A stretch of 64,000 bases of DNA from Grifola frondosa. Lineage: Eukaryota > Basidiomycota > Agaricomycetes > Polyporales > Grifolaceae. This document shows, piece after piece, positions 1 to 12,934 of the stretch. Position numbers and translations under genes: made by a program. Numbering within the stretch: position 1 is the stretch's first letter; each line of letters opens with the position of its first letter. The DNA lies in NCBI GenBank assembly GCA_001683735.1, contig LUGG01000001.1, positions 3,410,001 to 3,474,000 on the forward strand. The letters run 5' to 3'. Under the pieces are notes generated by a model. The model was not told where the DNA came from, made no database searches, and was given only the letters and a program-made list of their open reading frames with translations.

Positions 1-367
1 AATTACTGATCAGTTGTTCCGCAGTTTCCAAGTGGTTCTACATCTCATCTGCTCAGGTATAGATCGTTCAGTAGTTGCATATGCTGTACGCTGTCAGAAG
101 TAACAAAGAAATTCGTGCCTCATCAGTCTTCCGAGCTCCATTGTCCCCGTCTATGACCGATAGTCGCCATGCGTACGGGGTGCGCGGCGAAGGCCATAGA
201 CATCGATCATTTTTATAACGACCAAGAACAGTGAGCAGCAATGATGAAAGTTGGAGAGCGGTGCTGAACCTAATGCTACAAAGCTACATTACTAGACATA
301 ATGCGACGATCAACTCTCACACAGCATCCACCTCATCAGATTTTAGACACATCATATCATCTCAACT
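1..367. other. No gene recognised (downstream flank of POM152)
   Basis: This stretch lies beyond the POM152 stop codon. The short open frames here have no recognisable family, motif or splice structure. It probably holds the POM152 3' untranslated region and spacer. Confidence 0.5.
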
Positions 368-3300
368 TCACCGTTTCTCCATTAATCCATCTGGTTGGGC
401 AGGCGGGTATCTGCAATACCGGTCGGAGATAGACGTAATAGTCCACGTTCCTATAATACCACATCAGCCACATGAACCAGAGAAAGTATCTCAACAATGT
501 GCGCTCGGCGTACCTTCCAGAGCAGAAAAGATCGAATATCTTTCGTCGTGACGCCGGAGACCGTATGCGTTTCCAGGACTTTGCCTTGCATCCCCTTCTT
601 CGGGACCAACTCTGCGCGCTGGTACGTGAACGTAAATGGTGGTTCGCCGATGAGCGTGAAAACAATCTCCGCTTGGTCGCCTGAAAACAAACGCCTAGAT
701 CAGGAATGCTCCAAAATGTGGGTGTCCATAGTGGTCTGACCTTCATGAATGTCTTGCACAATCCGCTTGCCGTGGCCCACCTGGCAGATGGGAGAGAGTG
801 CACGGTATAACGCAGGTCTGTCACGGCCGTCTTGCACATCTTCTGCTGGTGCGCGATAGACGTGATCGTGAATTCCCCAGGCTGCTGCTGCAAAATTGAG
901 AGCGGGGAGATCTTCGCTTCCTGGGTCAAGGACTTCCCGTTGATGCGATAACTGATACCCAGGAAGTCAGGTCATGCGAGCCCATAGGAGAACTGACTTA
1001 CCCGATAGTCCATGGTGGTGTGCCCTCTAACTGGAACTGTATCGCGTCGCCGACACAATAATCCACTCGGCGATCGAATGGTATAATGGCCGCAGTCTCC
1101 GCGACGTCCACCCAGATCGACCTATGCGATGGATCCGGGACGCCTGCTCGCAATGCCATGCGTCCCGCACGGACTCAATAGTCACCAAGTGCGGCCCGAT
1201 AGAGTGGAACGAATACGACGTATGTTAAGCCTCCACGTCGTATCGTACACTCAACAACCTCGGTGTGGATGGAGCTCGCCGCCAAGTTCCGGATAGACAG
1301 TTCGAGTTTGAAGGGCGGTGTGCCCTCGATACGACGAGTCCATCGGGGCTCGCAACATCGGTAGGAGTAAGGGTATCGTGGAGACAATACGAGATCCTGT
1401 TGCGGTTTTTGAACTGGGCAGATGGCCTCATCAACACTTGTTGCTCGAACAAGAGGCGTTCAGTCGGGGATCACGACGTTCTTGTTCTTCGCCAATGGAT
1501 ACGCGGCGTCGCCGATTTGTTGACTTCGTAGAATATCCGAGCGCTGGGAGTGTAAGCTGAAACCTGGTCCTTGGCTGAATGCTGCTGAAGGTAGGCTGGT
1601 CTAACAGTTTCGTACCACCCATTGTATCATCCTTTGCAATATTGTACATTATTTGGAATGGCGGACGACCTGCAAAGTGAACGTTGAATTAACACCCAAC
1701 GGAGGTGCATTAAAGGGTATTACCAGTGAGATCGAGATCAACATGGTCATTAAGGCCTTCGCATATGGGCTGTAAAATATGAGATCCGTTGAACCGTTCA
1801 TACGTTGATTGAATATCGGACGAAAGTTTGGCTGAAGGGCGCGGTACGTGGTCGACTCTGTAGGTCGCTTCGTTTTCTATTACAGATCCCGGGCATTGTG
1901 AATCAGCGATCTATTGTTGAGGTTAGCCTACAATGAATGCTGCGACATAGAAACACACTCACAGCGAGAATCTCATACAATCCCTTCGCAGTCACACGAA
2001 GCTCATCATTGGGGGTCTTCAGGGTAGCACGATGTACTTGATCCGGGACCTCTACTCGGCGGTATTGAACTTGCCAAGGCTGTGGAAGTATCGCGTAAGA
2101 TAGAGTAGCAGTCTTCCGGAACATGAAGCGCTCCCCCATCGCCGGTCAAACGCAGAGGAAGACTTGCTTCTTCATGGTCCAAAATGGTGACATGTCGCTG
2201 ATCTTCCCGACCATAAAACCTGGCTGTAGGCTGCCGGTCTATTAGATGCTGACTTTCTTTCATAGATTAACGGAGGTGGAGGAATACTAACCAATATTCT
2301 GCGAACATTCACCGTAATCCCGGGCACTGATAGAGAACGTTTACATCCGTAGGCATCCTCGACGCTCACTGATTGAATGTTGAGCATACATAATAATTTT
2401 CATAATGACAATCGTACCAAGATCGATTTCGAAAGAACCGCCGTCTCTGTCGATGACCTTGGGAATGGGCACCTGGATGGTTTGTCTTGCCGTCGTGATA
2501 CCAGGCACATGTATGGTCTCCGACCCTTTTGGTCCGACAACTTGAACTTCGATGTTCCATGGCGCGGTTCCCTTCAAGAAGGTATTAATTTACAAGTCTC
2601 AACAGAAGTGTAGAGAGTTACCCGGAGATCTAGATCGATATCCACCATATTTCCAGCACAACTACTAATACTTCGTTTTCCTCTTCCAGTCGGTGCATTG
2701 TTGACAAAGTCCGCAAATGGTGGCGGATGCACATCTTGTTCAATAGAAGGGCCCTTCAGATCGACCTTCTTGTAGTTTGCATCACTCAGCTGTGCAAACT
2801 GGAACGTGTAGTGCCCGCTGCGCTCCGGTTGGATTGTGAGTTCTCCGCGAGAGGTCGCAAATGTTCTGACGAGCTCTTTAGCCGGCTCTGAATTGCGCTG
2901 CATGCGATAATACACCTGGAATGGCGGAGTGCCATGAAGGACTAGCGATGCTGACACTCCAATGTCTCCCGAGCTTGAAGGTGTGCGATATGAGTTGTAC
3001 GTCCTGGACTTGGAAGATTTATGCTCACCATTCATGAATCTTCTTCCATTCAATCTCTGCAGTGGGCAAAGGTCTCTCGATCACCTTGCATGTCTCCGGG
3101 CTTAGGACGTCCCCGTCGCACTGACTCCCCTTCGCACTGATAATCGTGTACTCGCCAGGAGCACTCGCGCGTAAGGTTAGCTCCTTTTTGTCGCCCTGTG
3201 TCTTCAAGTTCTTCGTCCACGGTTTATACCGCTTGCTGCTGGTTTTGGAGCCTTCTTCAGGAAGGGGTTGATACCTGACAGTTACATCCCAAGGCGCGTC

Positions 3301-5119
3301 GAGCGCATCCGCCTCACTGGCAGCTATGATGAGAGGAGCTTCGGAGCCTATGAGAAGGGATGCAGGATGTCCAGGTCCGCATGCTTTGAACGAAACACCC
3401 GGACGGCGGAGGACTGTCACTGAACGCCTAGTCGTCACTTCGGAGGCACCATGGTCTTCTCCAACAGATGAGATGGCCTTTTGCAGGTTCCAACGGGAAC
3501 CTGCCTGCGCGACATTGCCGACAGCATCTGTTACAGACTCCAATACGTACGAATGTATGCCAAGTGCATCCAAGGACACTACCAGAGGAATCTTCAACTC
3601 CACAGATGCCCTTTGTCCTAATGTGCCCGCAAATCGCCTTCCATCATCCACAGGGCGATGATGACCATCCTCCGGTCCCTCGATGCCCTCCACCATGAAA
3701 GACTCTCGTTTACCGCCGACTTCCCGATGCCACCGCAAGCTTAGCGGGGGTACGCCGAAGATATCAATCTCCAGTTGAAGCTCCTCGCCAGTCCCAGTCG
3801 CAAATCCTGGTTTTGCGCAGCGAATGTCTTCGCCATGAACAACGTTATCCACCGCAAACTGTGCACGAGGGCAAGGCACGATGGTCACTTCGTTCGGATA
3901 AACCAAACGGGCGTCGACATTAGCATGATCAACTACACGCTCCAGTCGTAGAGTACCAGGTTTGTTCAGTTGAATATGTGTTAATTCCTGTGACTTCTGT
4001 AAAGTCGCATGAGAGGGCAGCGAGGTATCATCATCCTCCGATTCGTCGTCGTATTCGTCGTAGTCTTCCGAATTCCTTCTGGATGCTGCGGCACGGGCTA
4101 CCTGAAGGCCCTCTTGTCGGGACTGTTCAATAGCCTTCAGGTCCTTCCCGCTCAAATCAAAGAACTCCACTTTCCCGTTCGACTTCTCGACTGAGTAACC
4201 TAACGGCGTCAGGGAATATCGGAGATGCATCGGGGTTGTGTTGTTGAGTAGAACAGGGACCAAAATGCTTGAACCTGACGTGGCCAGACAGAATGTCTGC
4301 GCATAAGGATTCAGCTGCGCAGTGCTTATTGGAGACATGCGGACAGTATGTTGTCCGAGGAGGTGAGAATCTCTCCCTCCATTGGAGCCCGTCAAGAAGC
4401 CGAGTCCCATGCTGGGTAAGAGCGCCATATGCTGTTTGCTTGAGGGGTAGATGTCAATTCTGCTTGGGCTATGTGACAACAAGTAATCCCAAGAGAGGTG
4501 CGATTAACTGCCATGCACACTATTTCAAACATTGAAAGACGTACTAGAGGATCCAAATGTAGGCCTCCAACTGTGTTCCGGCCCAATGTGCATCGAGATC
4601 CCTCCGAATGCCAGTCCATCAAAGAGCCATAGTAAAATAATCTGAAGGACCACGACCGCCTTGGTATATCTCAGTCGGGGTATTCGTAGGTTCGCTAGAA
4701 AAACGCAGTACAAGAAGTCTACAAACATCCATTTTCTGGCAAAATGCCTCTGGTTGGCTTCGGGTAGCACCCAATATTGAAAGAAATCAAAGAGCTTGAC
4801 GGCCTGGAGTTCTGTGTTAGGACTGTCGCAACGTCTCCGGTGACGAGCATCATAGATGAAGCGTAACGGTTAAGCTATTGCAACCCTTCATAGCGTCATG
4901 TCAACGACGAAGCGCAGACACGCGACTTCAGCCGCCTCATCGTTGCTGCGTGCCACAGAATCACAATAGAATGCTCGAACATACCTGGCAAAGTGCCCCA
5001 AGACTGAGGTAGTACAAACGCTGAGATGGTACGTCTATAAAATTTTCAGGAATAACAGGTCCGGAACCAGGAGGTAGGGATGGGTTCCCGCGTTCAGGCT
5101 GTTTCTTGTCGGCAGACAT
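368..5119 (-). CDS. POM152: Nucleoporin POM152
   Basis: Integral pore-membrane nucleoporin that helps anchor the nuclear pore complex in the nuclear envelope through a lumenal chain of Ig-like repeats. Exon 1 (5119-4985) encodes MSADKKQPERGN... with the family's 'VIPENFIDVPSQRLYYLSLG' segment. Exon 2 (from 4803) encodes KLFDFFQYW and the two membrane helices, around 'YCVFLANLRI' and 'VVVLQIILLWLFDGL'. The next exon (about 4468-3050) has the 'LLGQHTVRMSPISTAQLNP' block, followed by repeated Ig-like lumenal segments. The last exons carry 'KVLETHTVSG', 'YSIFSALEGTW' and the C-terminal 'DRYCRYPPAQP', ending at 368. Family members are about 1,250-1,350 residues, in line with this span. The frame breaks at the C run 2133-2137 (one base too many) and near 531-545 (one base too few). 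The exon 2/3 junction is in phase only with a GTCTTT donor. These look like sequence errors, because all conserved blocks are otherwise present. Confidence 0.88.
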
Positions 5120-5594
5120 GGTGCTGCAGGTAGATGGCGGTATTGGTGTTGCAATCCGATGATGGGAGCCGTGAACACCCTCACAATATGGCTGTAGTAG
5201 AAGACTAGAGAGAAGAGGTCAGATGCAAGAACGTGAAGAGGGTCATCACAGTACAAGCGCAAAGTGCAAGGGTCAAGCGCCACATCTAAACATTATAGAC
5301 CATGCCACGTGATCGTACGCATCTCGCACACGCCACAACGCACGTCGACGACGCATTTCGTGCATTCGAGTTGGTAAACCGAACACCATTCGCAGCGTTG
5401 AATAAATGAATTTTAGTCTAGAAATAAGTCAGAATCCAATAAGTACAGAGTATTAATGTTGTCTAAATGATGGCGTACGGTGGATCAGGCTATCTACTTG
5501 TACCTGGGCTCAGCCTGAGGCTCACTGCTATGGAGGCGGTGTAGTGCAATGGAGTAAAGAGAAAATTTCCTGATGTGAATGACTATCGAGACTG
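5120..5594. other. No gene recognised (POM152 5' flank)
   Basis: Spacer between the POM152 start codon and the end of the next minus-strand gene. It should contain the POM152 promoter. No clear TATA box, RNA gene or repeat was seen. Confidence 0.4.
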
Positions 5595-5849
5595 TCATAC
5601 ATTCGCTTCTAGATCTATACCTCTCATCATTTCCATCTGCTGCAACATCTCCTCCAATCTTCTTTTCGCCTCGAGAAGTTCGCGATAATGTCGTTCGAGC
5701 TTTTCGTCTAGCCTTGATTTCTCGTTCTGAAGTTGGTAGTGATTCCGTTCGAGCTTGGTAAAAAGTAAAATGATCGCAGTTGAGAAAGCGTCGCATAAGA
5801 TGATTTGTGTTTCAAGGAAGCGTTCTCGTCCAGCTGATGAGCAGGCCAA
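5595..5849 (-). other. Possible coiled-coil tail of the synthetase or small separate ORF
   Basis: One minus-strand frame here encodes a strongly heptad-like segment (around 'NHYQLQNEKSRLDEKLERHY' and 'RELLEAKRRLEEMLQQ'), ending at 5595. The preceding synthetase, as read, stops at 5708 in a different frame (...FRTRNQG). One base change between about 5760 and 5830 would fuse the coil to the synthetase C-terminus. Given the other indels in this window that is plausible. An independent small gene cannot be excluded. Confidence 0.35.
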
Positions 5850-8800
5850 CCAGCATACACCGCTCCTGACTCCGCAATCTCTCCGGAAGTCAAGAGCGTG
5901 TGCTCAAGGAGCATTGAGTTGTCGTCCATCGATGCTCCAGACAGTAGTCGTGAGCCTGAACGCATTGCAACTCTGTAATAAGGAACTGTATCAGGACACT
6001 GCTGAAGGAGCGACAGGATGCACATACGAATTGCCGATCTTCAAATGGTTGAGGGAGAGTGACCCCGCGAATTGATGTGGGCGACAACTGAACAGTCATC
6101 CAGCGCCACCCGATTGCCCAGCTCTACTAGGTCCGGTTCGGTCATAAGTCCAACGTTGCCTCCGGCGAAGATGGCACAGTCCTTCCCGATATGTGCACCC
6201 AAGGCGCGAAGGTACCAGACAATATAAGCTGATCCAGCCAAATTTCCTAAGATGCCACCACTGCTGAATCCTCGATAGAGTGGCTTGGAAAGGACGAGAT
6301 GCAGCTGCCAGCGCTGGCAGTATGAGCTCTTGTCCCAATCATACGCTCCATCTGTCCTGTGGCCAATGATGACCCACTTCGTGACAATGACCCACATCAC
6401 AGCAACGAACGCTTGAATGGTGAATGTGATCACGAAGCAACATGCGATGAGCCCAAACAACGTAAAAACTTGGTACCAAGTGGTTGCGAATAAGTGGAGT
6501 TTGGGTAAGCTGATTCGCAGTTGGTTTAGGATCTGGGTGCCAACAACCGCGCCAATGGACCAATATCCGGCAGATAGAATGGCGATGAAGAGGTTGATCA
6601 GGACTAACAGAGGATATGGGAATACGAAGAACGTAGCATCATGCTCGTAGAACGCTTTGCCGAATGGTGTTGTCGTAGGGCCATCAGCGTCCCGGTCCGA
6701 TCTTCTGAAACATACCGCCTCCCCATGATCAGAACCCATCCATACCGACCCATCTTCGTAATGGGCATCTCGCCTACCCAGCGCGCCCGATCCCATGACT
6801 GCTCGTTGACCAACTGTCGTCCCAGGTAACAGAACCACCCGGTCAGCGATCATCGAACCCGTACCAATGGTGACTTTGGACGAGCCGATGGAGTCTGTGG
6901 TGAAGATTTCCGACCGCGAGCCAAAGACAACGTCGTCGCCAACTTCGAGTAATTCGGGGTCAGGGCAGTAGACGCCAGAACCAGGCCAATACACACGCTT
7001 CCCGACCTTTGCGCCCATGCACCTCCAGATGATGGATGTCACCTCATAGTGCGACCCAAGGATATCGAATGCACGACGCAAATTAGCTTGACTAAGAAGG
7101 GAGTGATTAATATATCGGCGGAGTAGGGTCCACTGCGAGGAGTCGTGAGTTAGACCCTCGTCGTTGAAACCCATAGCGCGTTTCACAAGGATACCAAGGA
7201 TCACTTGGATTACCGGCGGGAAGACCACTCTAATAATGCGCGCCAGTGTATGCCACATAATGCGCTGGGGGGAGGCAAACCAATGTATCACGGATTCCAT
7301 AGCGTTGAGGTTGGAGTTAGGTATGGATTGTGACAAGAGCACGAAGAGAGCACCAAACCAAGGCAGATAAGCGGCAAATGTGACGAAGAAGATGATTGGC
7401 GCTGCAACGAAGACTTTGAGCGCCCAGTGAGAGGTCGGAACGAATGCACGATTATACTTCGCATGTCCACTCGGAGATGGTTCATCATAGGAAGACGCAT
7501 GCGGACCGTAAACTGCACCATCGGGGATGACTGCTCCCGGGGAGATATTGGTGTAGGTATTGATTACTGCGCCGCGACCAATGACAATTGGTTCCAACCG
7601 GAAGCATCCATCACGTTCAACGCAAAAACCGCGTACTAGGGATTTGTCGATGCGACAACCATCGTGAAGAGTAAGGAGGTCGAATTCGCCGAGCGTCGCC
7701 GTCTTGTCGATTTTGACATCCCTGCCAATACGAGCACCAAGTAATCTGTAGTAGAGAAGCTCGAGGGATGGGTGCATGGAGAAAACACCGCGACCAGCGA
7801 CCCTGAGAAGTTGGTTCACGATCCACCACCGCAAGTGGTAGTTGCTCCAGAACCGGTATGTCCCAGGTTTGTACCGACCAATGACAACCCACTTGAAAAT
7901 GATGGCAGTAAGTGGGCAGACGATCCTTGACAGCAGCCTCGCTCCAATGATGGCCGTGAGTAACGAACCGATACGCTGCCAATAAGAAGTACCAATGAAG
8001 TTGATAAAGAATGACAGAATAAAAACGATCGCTGTCCACGTGAAAGAGGCCTTTAAAGGATAGAAAAATACCAAGGGGATTGCTTGAACAATGAGAGAAA
8101 GTGGATGCGTTTGGCTACGACCCCGATCATCGTGAAAATGACCAAACGATAGCGTTGGCAGGAAAACAGTACTCGGAGGAGATTTCACTGAGATGAGAGT
8201 GGAATGATCGGCCGTCGACTTCGCGGTTGACGCCTCAACATTGTCGATGAGCGCAGCAATGCCACTGATGGAGCTGTGGGTGAAAATGCTAGCAACCTTC
8301 AGGGAGACCCCTGTCTCCTTGCGAATAAGGTGTGCTAGTCGGCCCAGAAGCAGCGAGTTACCACCAAGGAGGAAGAAATCACTGTCTCCAGTGATAAAGC
8401 TCCCTTCCCTATCCAAAAGTTCTGCGACGATGTCTCGTACTACGAGGGCACGAGCGGACATCATTGAGGCATTGCAACGCTTCATCTCAGCCTCCATGAG
8501 CTCCCAATCCACCTCGCCACCGGGGTTCCTCGGCAGAAGTTCGTTGAATACATGAAGCGGATTAGGCAAGCAGTATCCTGGGAGAACACAAAGGAGTGCG
8601 CTGGTGACGCTGGCGGCATCAAGGTTGGAAGGCAGTGAAATTACAACCAAAGCCTCTGGAGTGCCATCCTTTTGGACCCTGACCGCGACATCCTCGATAC
8701 CCTTGAGATCCTTCATCGCCTTGATGATGTTTCTCACGTCCAAAGAGACGCGTGTGCATGGAATTGGCTCGGACAGAGGCGAATCCTTACTTGGTGTGGC

Positions 8801-10691
8801 GGCTTCGAAATGTCGCAGAATGGAAGGGGTATCGTCTGTTAGGCAGCCTAGACCAAGACGTTGTGCGAGCTTGATGCGAAGAGGTTTCCCTGCATTGTTC
8901 TTGGGAAGATCATCCATATAAACAATGCAGAAAGGCCATTTAGACGGATGGAGATGCGACTTGAGTATGTCAAGTAGCTCAGCGAGCCCGATACGAGGAT
9001 GTCCGGGTGCTGGGACAATGACAACGCCAATCGTCTCCTGAAGAACATCGTGCTCGACTGAAAAAGCAAGGGTAGACTCGACTCGGTGCTTTGCAGTAGA
9101 CATGATAGCCTCCTCGATTTCAAAAGGCGAGATAACTTCACCTCCCTTATTAATGATCTCCTTAGAACGACCTGTGATGTACAGATACCCATCGTCATCC
9201 AAGTATCCGACATCGCCAGTATCGAACCAACCATCTTTGGAGAATGCGGAAGTATCAAGGGGACTCCCAGGCTCGACCTCGTAACCCTGGAAGGTTGGCA
9301 TACCGCGAACGGAGACCGAACCGGTCGACCCGCGTGGCAACTCTCGCTCAATATCCAAGGGATCGCGAATCGAGATATAGGGACCACAAGCGATGCCAGA
9401 ACAACCAGGACGGTCAAGTTGATAGTTCGTGGGTGGGGATGCAATTGGCATGCACTCCGTCATGCCGTATGATGGGAGGATAGCGGCACTGAATGTGTCC
9501 TTCAGTTCTTGGGCCAGTGTGGGAAGCAATCCTCCAGCTGCGTTGGCAATCATGCGAATGCGGGTATCTCTGGAAGGGACAACCGATTCCGGCCTCGAAG
9601 CTAGGATGGCATGGTGCATCGTAGGTGCAGCGTAGTACCTGAAGACGGTGGCCATAATCAACAACTGAATGACAATTCCACGAGATAAAGCGTACCATGT
9701 AGCACCCCGCGCCTTAATGATGGGCCAAAATTCTGAGCCATCGAAACCAGCGCACATTATAGCACTGCCTCCAGAAAACAGCGGTGCCCAAAGATTTCGA
9801 ACAATGCCACCGACATGGAAAAGAGGCATCATGTTCACTGCGCGAAAATGTTCAAACAAAGCATCGTGATCTTGAAAAAGGATTACTCACTATTAACATC
9901 CTCCGGTCTGAGGTTCCATGATTTTATGACCGCACAAGTACCAATTATAAGAGATCGCAGTGTATAAGGCACGACCTATGAATATGTGTTAACATTTATG
10001 GGAGTGCAAAAATCGACTGAGACGAAATACGGACCTTCTTCTTTCCGCTTGTCCCCGACGTATGGAGAATGAGTGACTGATCATCGAGCCCGTGCAGCCG
10101 TGATGGATTCCGACGCCTGTTCTGGACGACATCCCAGTTGGCGTCTTCGTCGCTCTCGTCCATGACTGACATGTCAAAGAGACCAACGGGCCCAGACTGT
10201 CGGTGATGAACGAAGACTATCTCGCAACGAAGTTCGGACCTAAGTGTCTTCAGTTCAAGTCTTTTTACCGCATCCCGCGTAGTCACAATGGCCTTCGCCT
10301 TTAACCGCCTAGCATCCTCGCTGAGCTCCGCTGCAGTACAGCTGGAGTTCATGGGGGCACAGGCGTGATAACTCGCTATGGCCATGAGCGCAACCGCATT
10401 TTCGGGACTAGTTGGAAGTACAACCATGATGCGGTCATTCGGACCTAGCTGTTCTTGAAGACCAGATGTTGGAATCACGAACTCGGACACGAAATGATGG
10501 AGGTCCCCATGATGCAGCGGTGGGCACGCTATATCCGACGACCACAGTGCGGGGTGGTCAGTGGCACAGAGACAGTCGACCAAGGTCGCGACACGACCGG
10601 CGTCGGTCACGCGCTCGGCGAGCTGGTCACCTAAGGAGCTGCTAGGCAGAGGGTCCGGAAGGTCGCTGAGGAATGCCAAAGGGGCCGACAT
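5708..10691 (-). CDS. Pls-like adenylation/carrier/membrane/hexapeptide-repeat synthetase
   Basis: Multidomain protein of about 1,600 residues with the architecture of epsilon-poly-L-lysine synthetase (Pls). The adenylation domain covers about residues 1-590, with a P-loop 'LHTSGTSGKKK' at the end of exon 1, 'YGMTECMPI', 'GWFDTGDVGYLDDDGYLYIT' and the catalytic-lysine motif 'NNAGKPLR'. A carrier domain follows at about residue 740, with 'FFLLGGNSLLLG' whose Ser would take phosphopantetheine. Three soluble left-handed beta-helix/hexapeptide blocks then alternate with paired membrane helices, at roughly residues 947-1030, 1189-1267 and 1459-1540. Exons are 10691-10035, 9975-9891, 9837-6028 and 5972-5708. 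Junctions are in phase apart from a missing G/C base in the run at 6063-6066 ('INSRG' must continue as 'SLNHLKIGNS'). In Pls the A-T pair loads an amino acid and the C-terminal domains polymerise it. The substrate here is unknown. No pathway partners are adjacent. Confidence 0.8.
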
Positions 10692-12222
10692 TACGCCGTG
10701 AGGAATACCAGAAGGGGTGTAATGGCTCTAGGGAAACCAGACTCGAGGAGGCTCTTTATGAAACCAAAAGTGAAACCAAAAATGGGACATTGCACACTGC
10801 AAATAGTACAATCCAAGCGAGTGCGTGGAACTGATCAGGCCGCCTGTGAGATCGCTGAACAATCGGCATGCCACACCAGAAGAATCGGTCGTTGGCCTAC
10901 CGAGCACACGTCGGCCGGGTTTCTTGCGGCGGTAGGGTGGCAGACGAATTCGGCACGGGTGGTATCGAGACGACTAGGGAGCCGCGAAGTCTTGGCAGGA
11001 AGATACATAGTACGGAGCCATGCAGCATGCGATGATTCCTACGACAGATCCTCGATGAGTTCCCTGGATATTACTCCGAGCGGAAACCCAGATAGTCGCT
11101 TACGTCTCGTTGTGCATCCTACTTTCGGGCATTGCACATATGAATCCGGATGAGAAGTCTCTATGGCTTTGGATCTGAATCAGAAAAGTGGCTACAAATC
11201 CATCTCACTCACCACAAACATGTTACATGCGGTGTTGGGGCAATCTGACCACTCGACACCGCAACAGATCGTGCTCGGCCGGCTTGGACTGAGTACAGAT
11301 TGAGACGGGAAAGGCAGCCGAGCTCACAGTGACGTCAGGCGCCACAATGGATCCGGAACACGTCCACGTAACTACAACTACACCGACAAAGGTCGGCCAA
11401 ATCAAAGATGCTCGGGGAGTGAGGCCTGAGGATCGATGCATGTCCGAACACGGTGATGATTAGCAATTCAACGCGCACGAAGCGCATCAAATGACGACGT
11501 CAAAATTAGAGCAGAAGATCGTGCTGAGCGTGAAATGTTCCAAGAGAGCTGAGTATATCCGCTCAATCGGCATTCCGGAGATCTTCGGCACCCAAAGCAC
11601 TTCGTGTTCTTTTCGAGCCTGAAACCGTGCTGCCGCCATATGCAAGACACCCGGCGAAATCGCTAGCAAGTGTGAACCGCGAGGAGCACCGGCCCCGACA
11701 TCGGACAATCTGGACCGAGTAAATTATGAGATTCTAATTTGGGGAGAAAGAAAAGGGGACCTGGGAAACGTGCCAGATGTAATACTGATGCATGGACCAA
11801 CGTACCATCCCCACGAGAGTACAGTCCTGCAAGAGATTAAACATCAGCGAAGTAACCACTGAGTAACCTGATCAGCCTACTATGTGATGCCAACCGTGAA
11901 CATTCGTGCTGTCACATTATGACTGCAAAATCAAGTTGGCGTGTGATCGATTTGGCGCATCTGTCATATGAGAACTTAACTCATATGCAACATTCTTGTC
12001 GATGATATGATGCTGGATGCTTGCTACAAAAGCATGAGGTAAAAAGGTTCGAACGAATGGCGATGCTTTGAGGATCTGATTGACACAGACGGGACACAAT
12101 GTTAGATCATATATAATGTCGACTTAACTGATACATCAAGATGTCCCGAGGACCATTCCAATGATACAAGACCCATACATCAAAGACTAGAGCGACGTTG
12201 TCCTCGGCCGAGACAGCTCTAT
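10692..12222. other. No gene recognised (1.5-kb intergenic stretch)
   Basis: Several short open frames occur on both strands (for example 11487-11708 minus and 10698-11153 plus). None has a recognisable domain, signal peptide or consistent splice structure. The left part should hold the promoter of the synthetase, and the right end the thioredoxin 3' flank. A lineage-specific gene cannot be ruled out. Confidence 0.4.
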
Positions 12223-12934
12223 TCAGCTCAGATAGTAAAACACCAGGTATCCCGCGAGCAGACCAAGTAGCACCTTTACTTGGGGATCCAGATTTTGAAA
12301 CTGTGTGAGGATGCCAGGTCCTCCTGCCTGGGCAACCGGAGAAGAGCCATTTAGAGTCTGACCCTTGCCAGTGAAGGCTCCCGTAGAGGAGCCTGAAGAG
12401 TGCCGCCGTAGTGCATCCTCTAGTGCGCTAAACCGAAAGAAACGGACTTAGGTGGCACACAAGAGCGAGGTTAGAAACAACTGACGCCTTGTTCGCTCCT
12501 CTTACTTGGTCGACCTTAGTGCTCCCCTTCAAAAATATGAACGTTGGCCTATTCACATTATTGGGACAGTGAACACATTCTATGAAAGATAGATTCACTT
12601 ACATTGCTGAAACACTGTACGTGCTGGCGACATCCTTTGCTGCATCCACGTCACACTTCAAGAAATTCACATTCGTGTACTGTTTCGAGAGCGCCTCGAA
12701 CGTCGGTGCGATTGCGTGGCATGGGCCGCACCTACAGAAAACTCAGCGACAGGGTCTGCAGATCCACAAGACTCGGCATACCAAGTTGCATGAAAGTCTA
12801 TAACCTAGAAATGACCGACACACTGAGAACCACGAACGTTCCCACAGTGTATATACACCCACAGAAAGTTTCTCCTTAGATTTTGACAGAATCGTGTTCA
12901 AGTGAGAGGTAGACGAAATATGTGTGATAGACAT
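12223..12934 (-). CDS. Thioredoxin with C-terminal membrane anchor
   Basis: Thiol-disulfide oxidoreductase. Exon 1 (12934-12863) encodes MSITHISSTSHLNTILSKSK..., exon 2 (12804-12782) VIDFHAT, and exon 3 (12731-12603) completes the active site as W-C-G-P-C-H, followed by 'PTFEALSKQYTNVNFLKCDV'. Exon 4 starts at 12548 with 'PTFIFLKGSTKVDQ', containing the conserved cis-Pro of thioredoxins, and probably continues into 'VRGANK'. The last exon encodes a Ser/Gly-rich linker and ends in a hydrophobic segment, 'VKVLLGLLAGYLVFYYLS', directly before the stop. The length (about 170 residues) exceeds a classical cytosolic thioredoxin of 105-110 because of this tail. The tail suggests tail-anchoring to an organelle membrane with the active site in the cytosol (inference). 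The last intron boundaries are uncertain. Its promoter is shared with histone H4. Confidence 0.85.

Noticed and set aside
357..929. 190-codon minus-strand frame near the left end
   Set aside because: It overlaps the last POM152 exons and their introns in the wrong frame. The conserved POM152 C-terminus (DRYCRYP) is in another frame with proper splice sites.
10698..11153. 151-codon plus-strand frame in the 10.7-12.2 kb gap
   Set aside because: No domain, signal peptide, codon pattern or splice evidence, and it overlaps the likely promoter of the synthetase.
12040..12075. Possible tRNA B box (GGTTCGAAC)
   Set aside because: The following bases do not match the box consensus, and no A box or cloverleaf could be formed around it.
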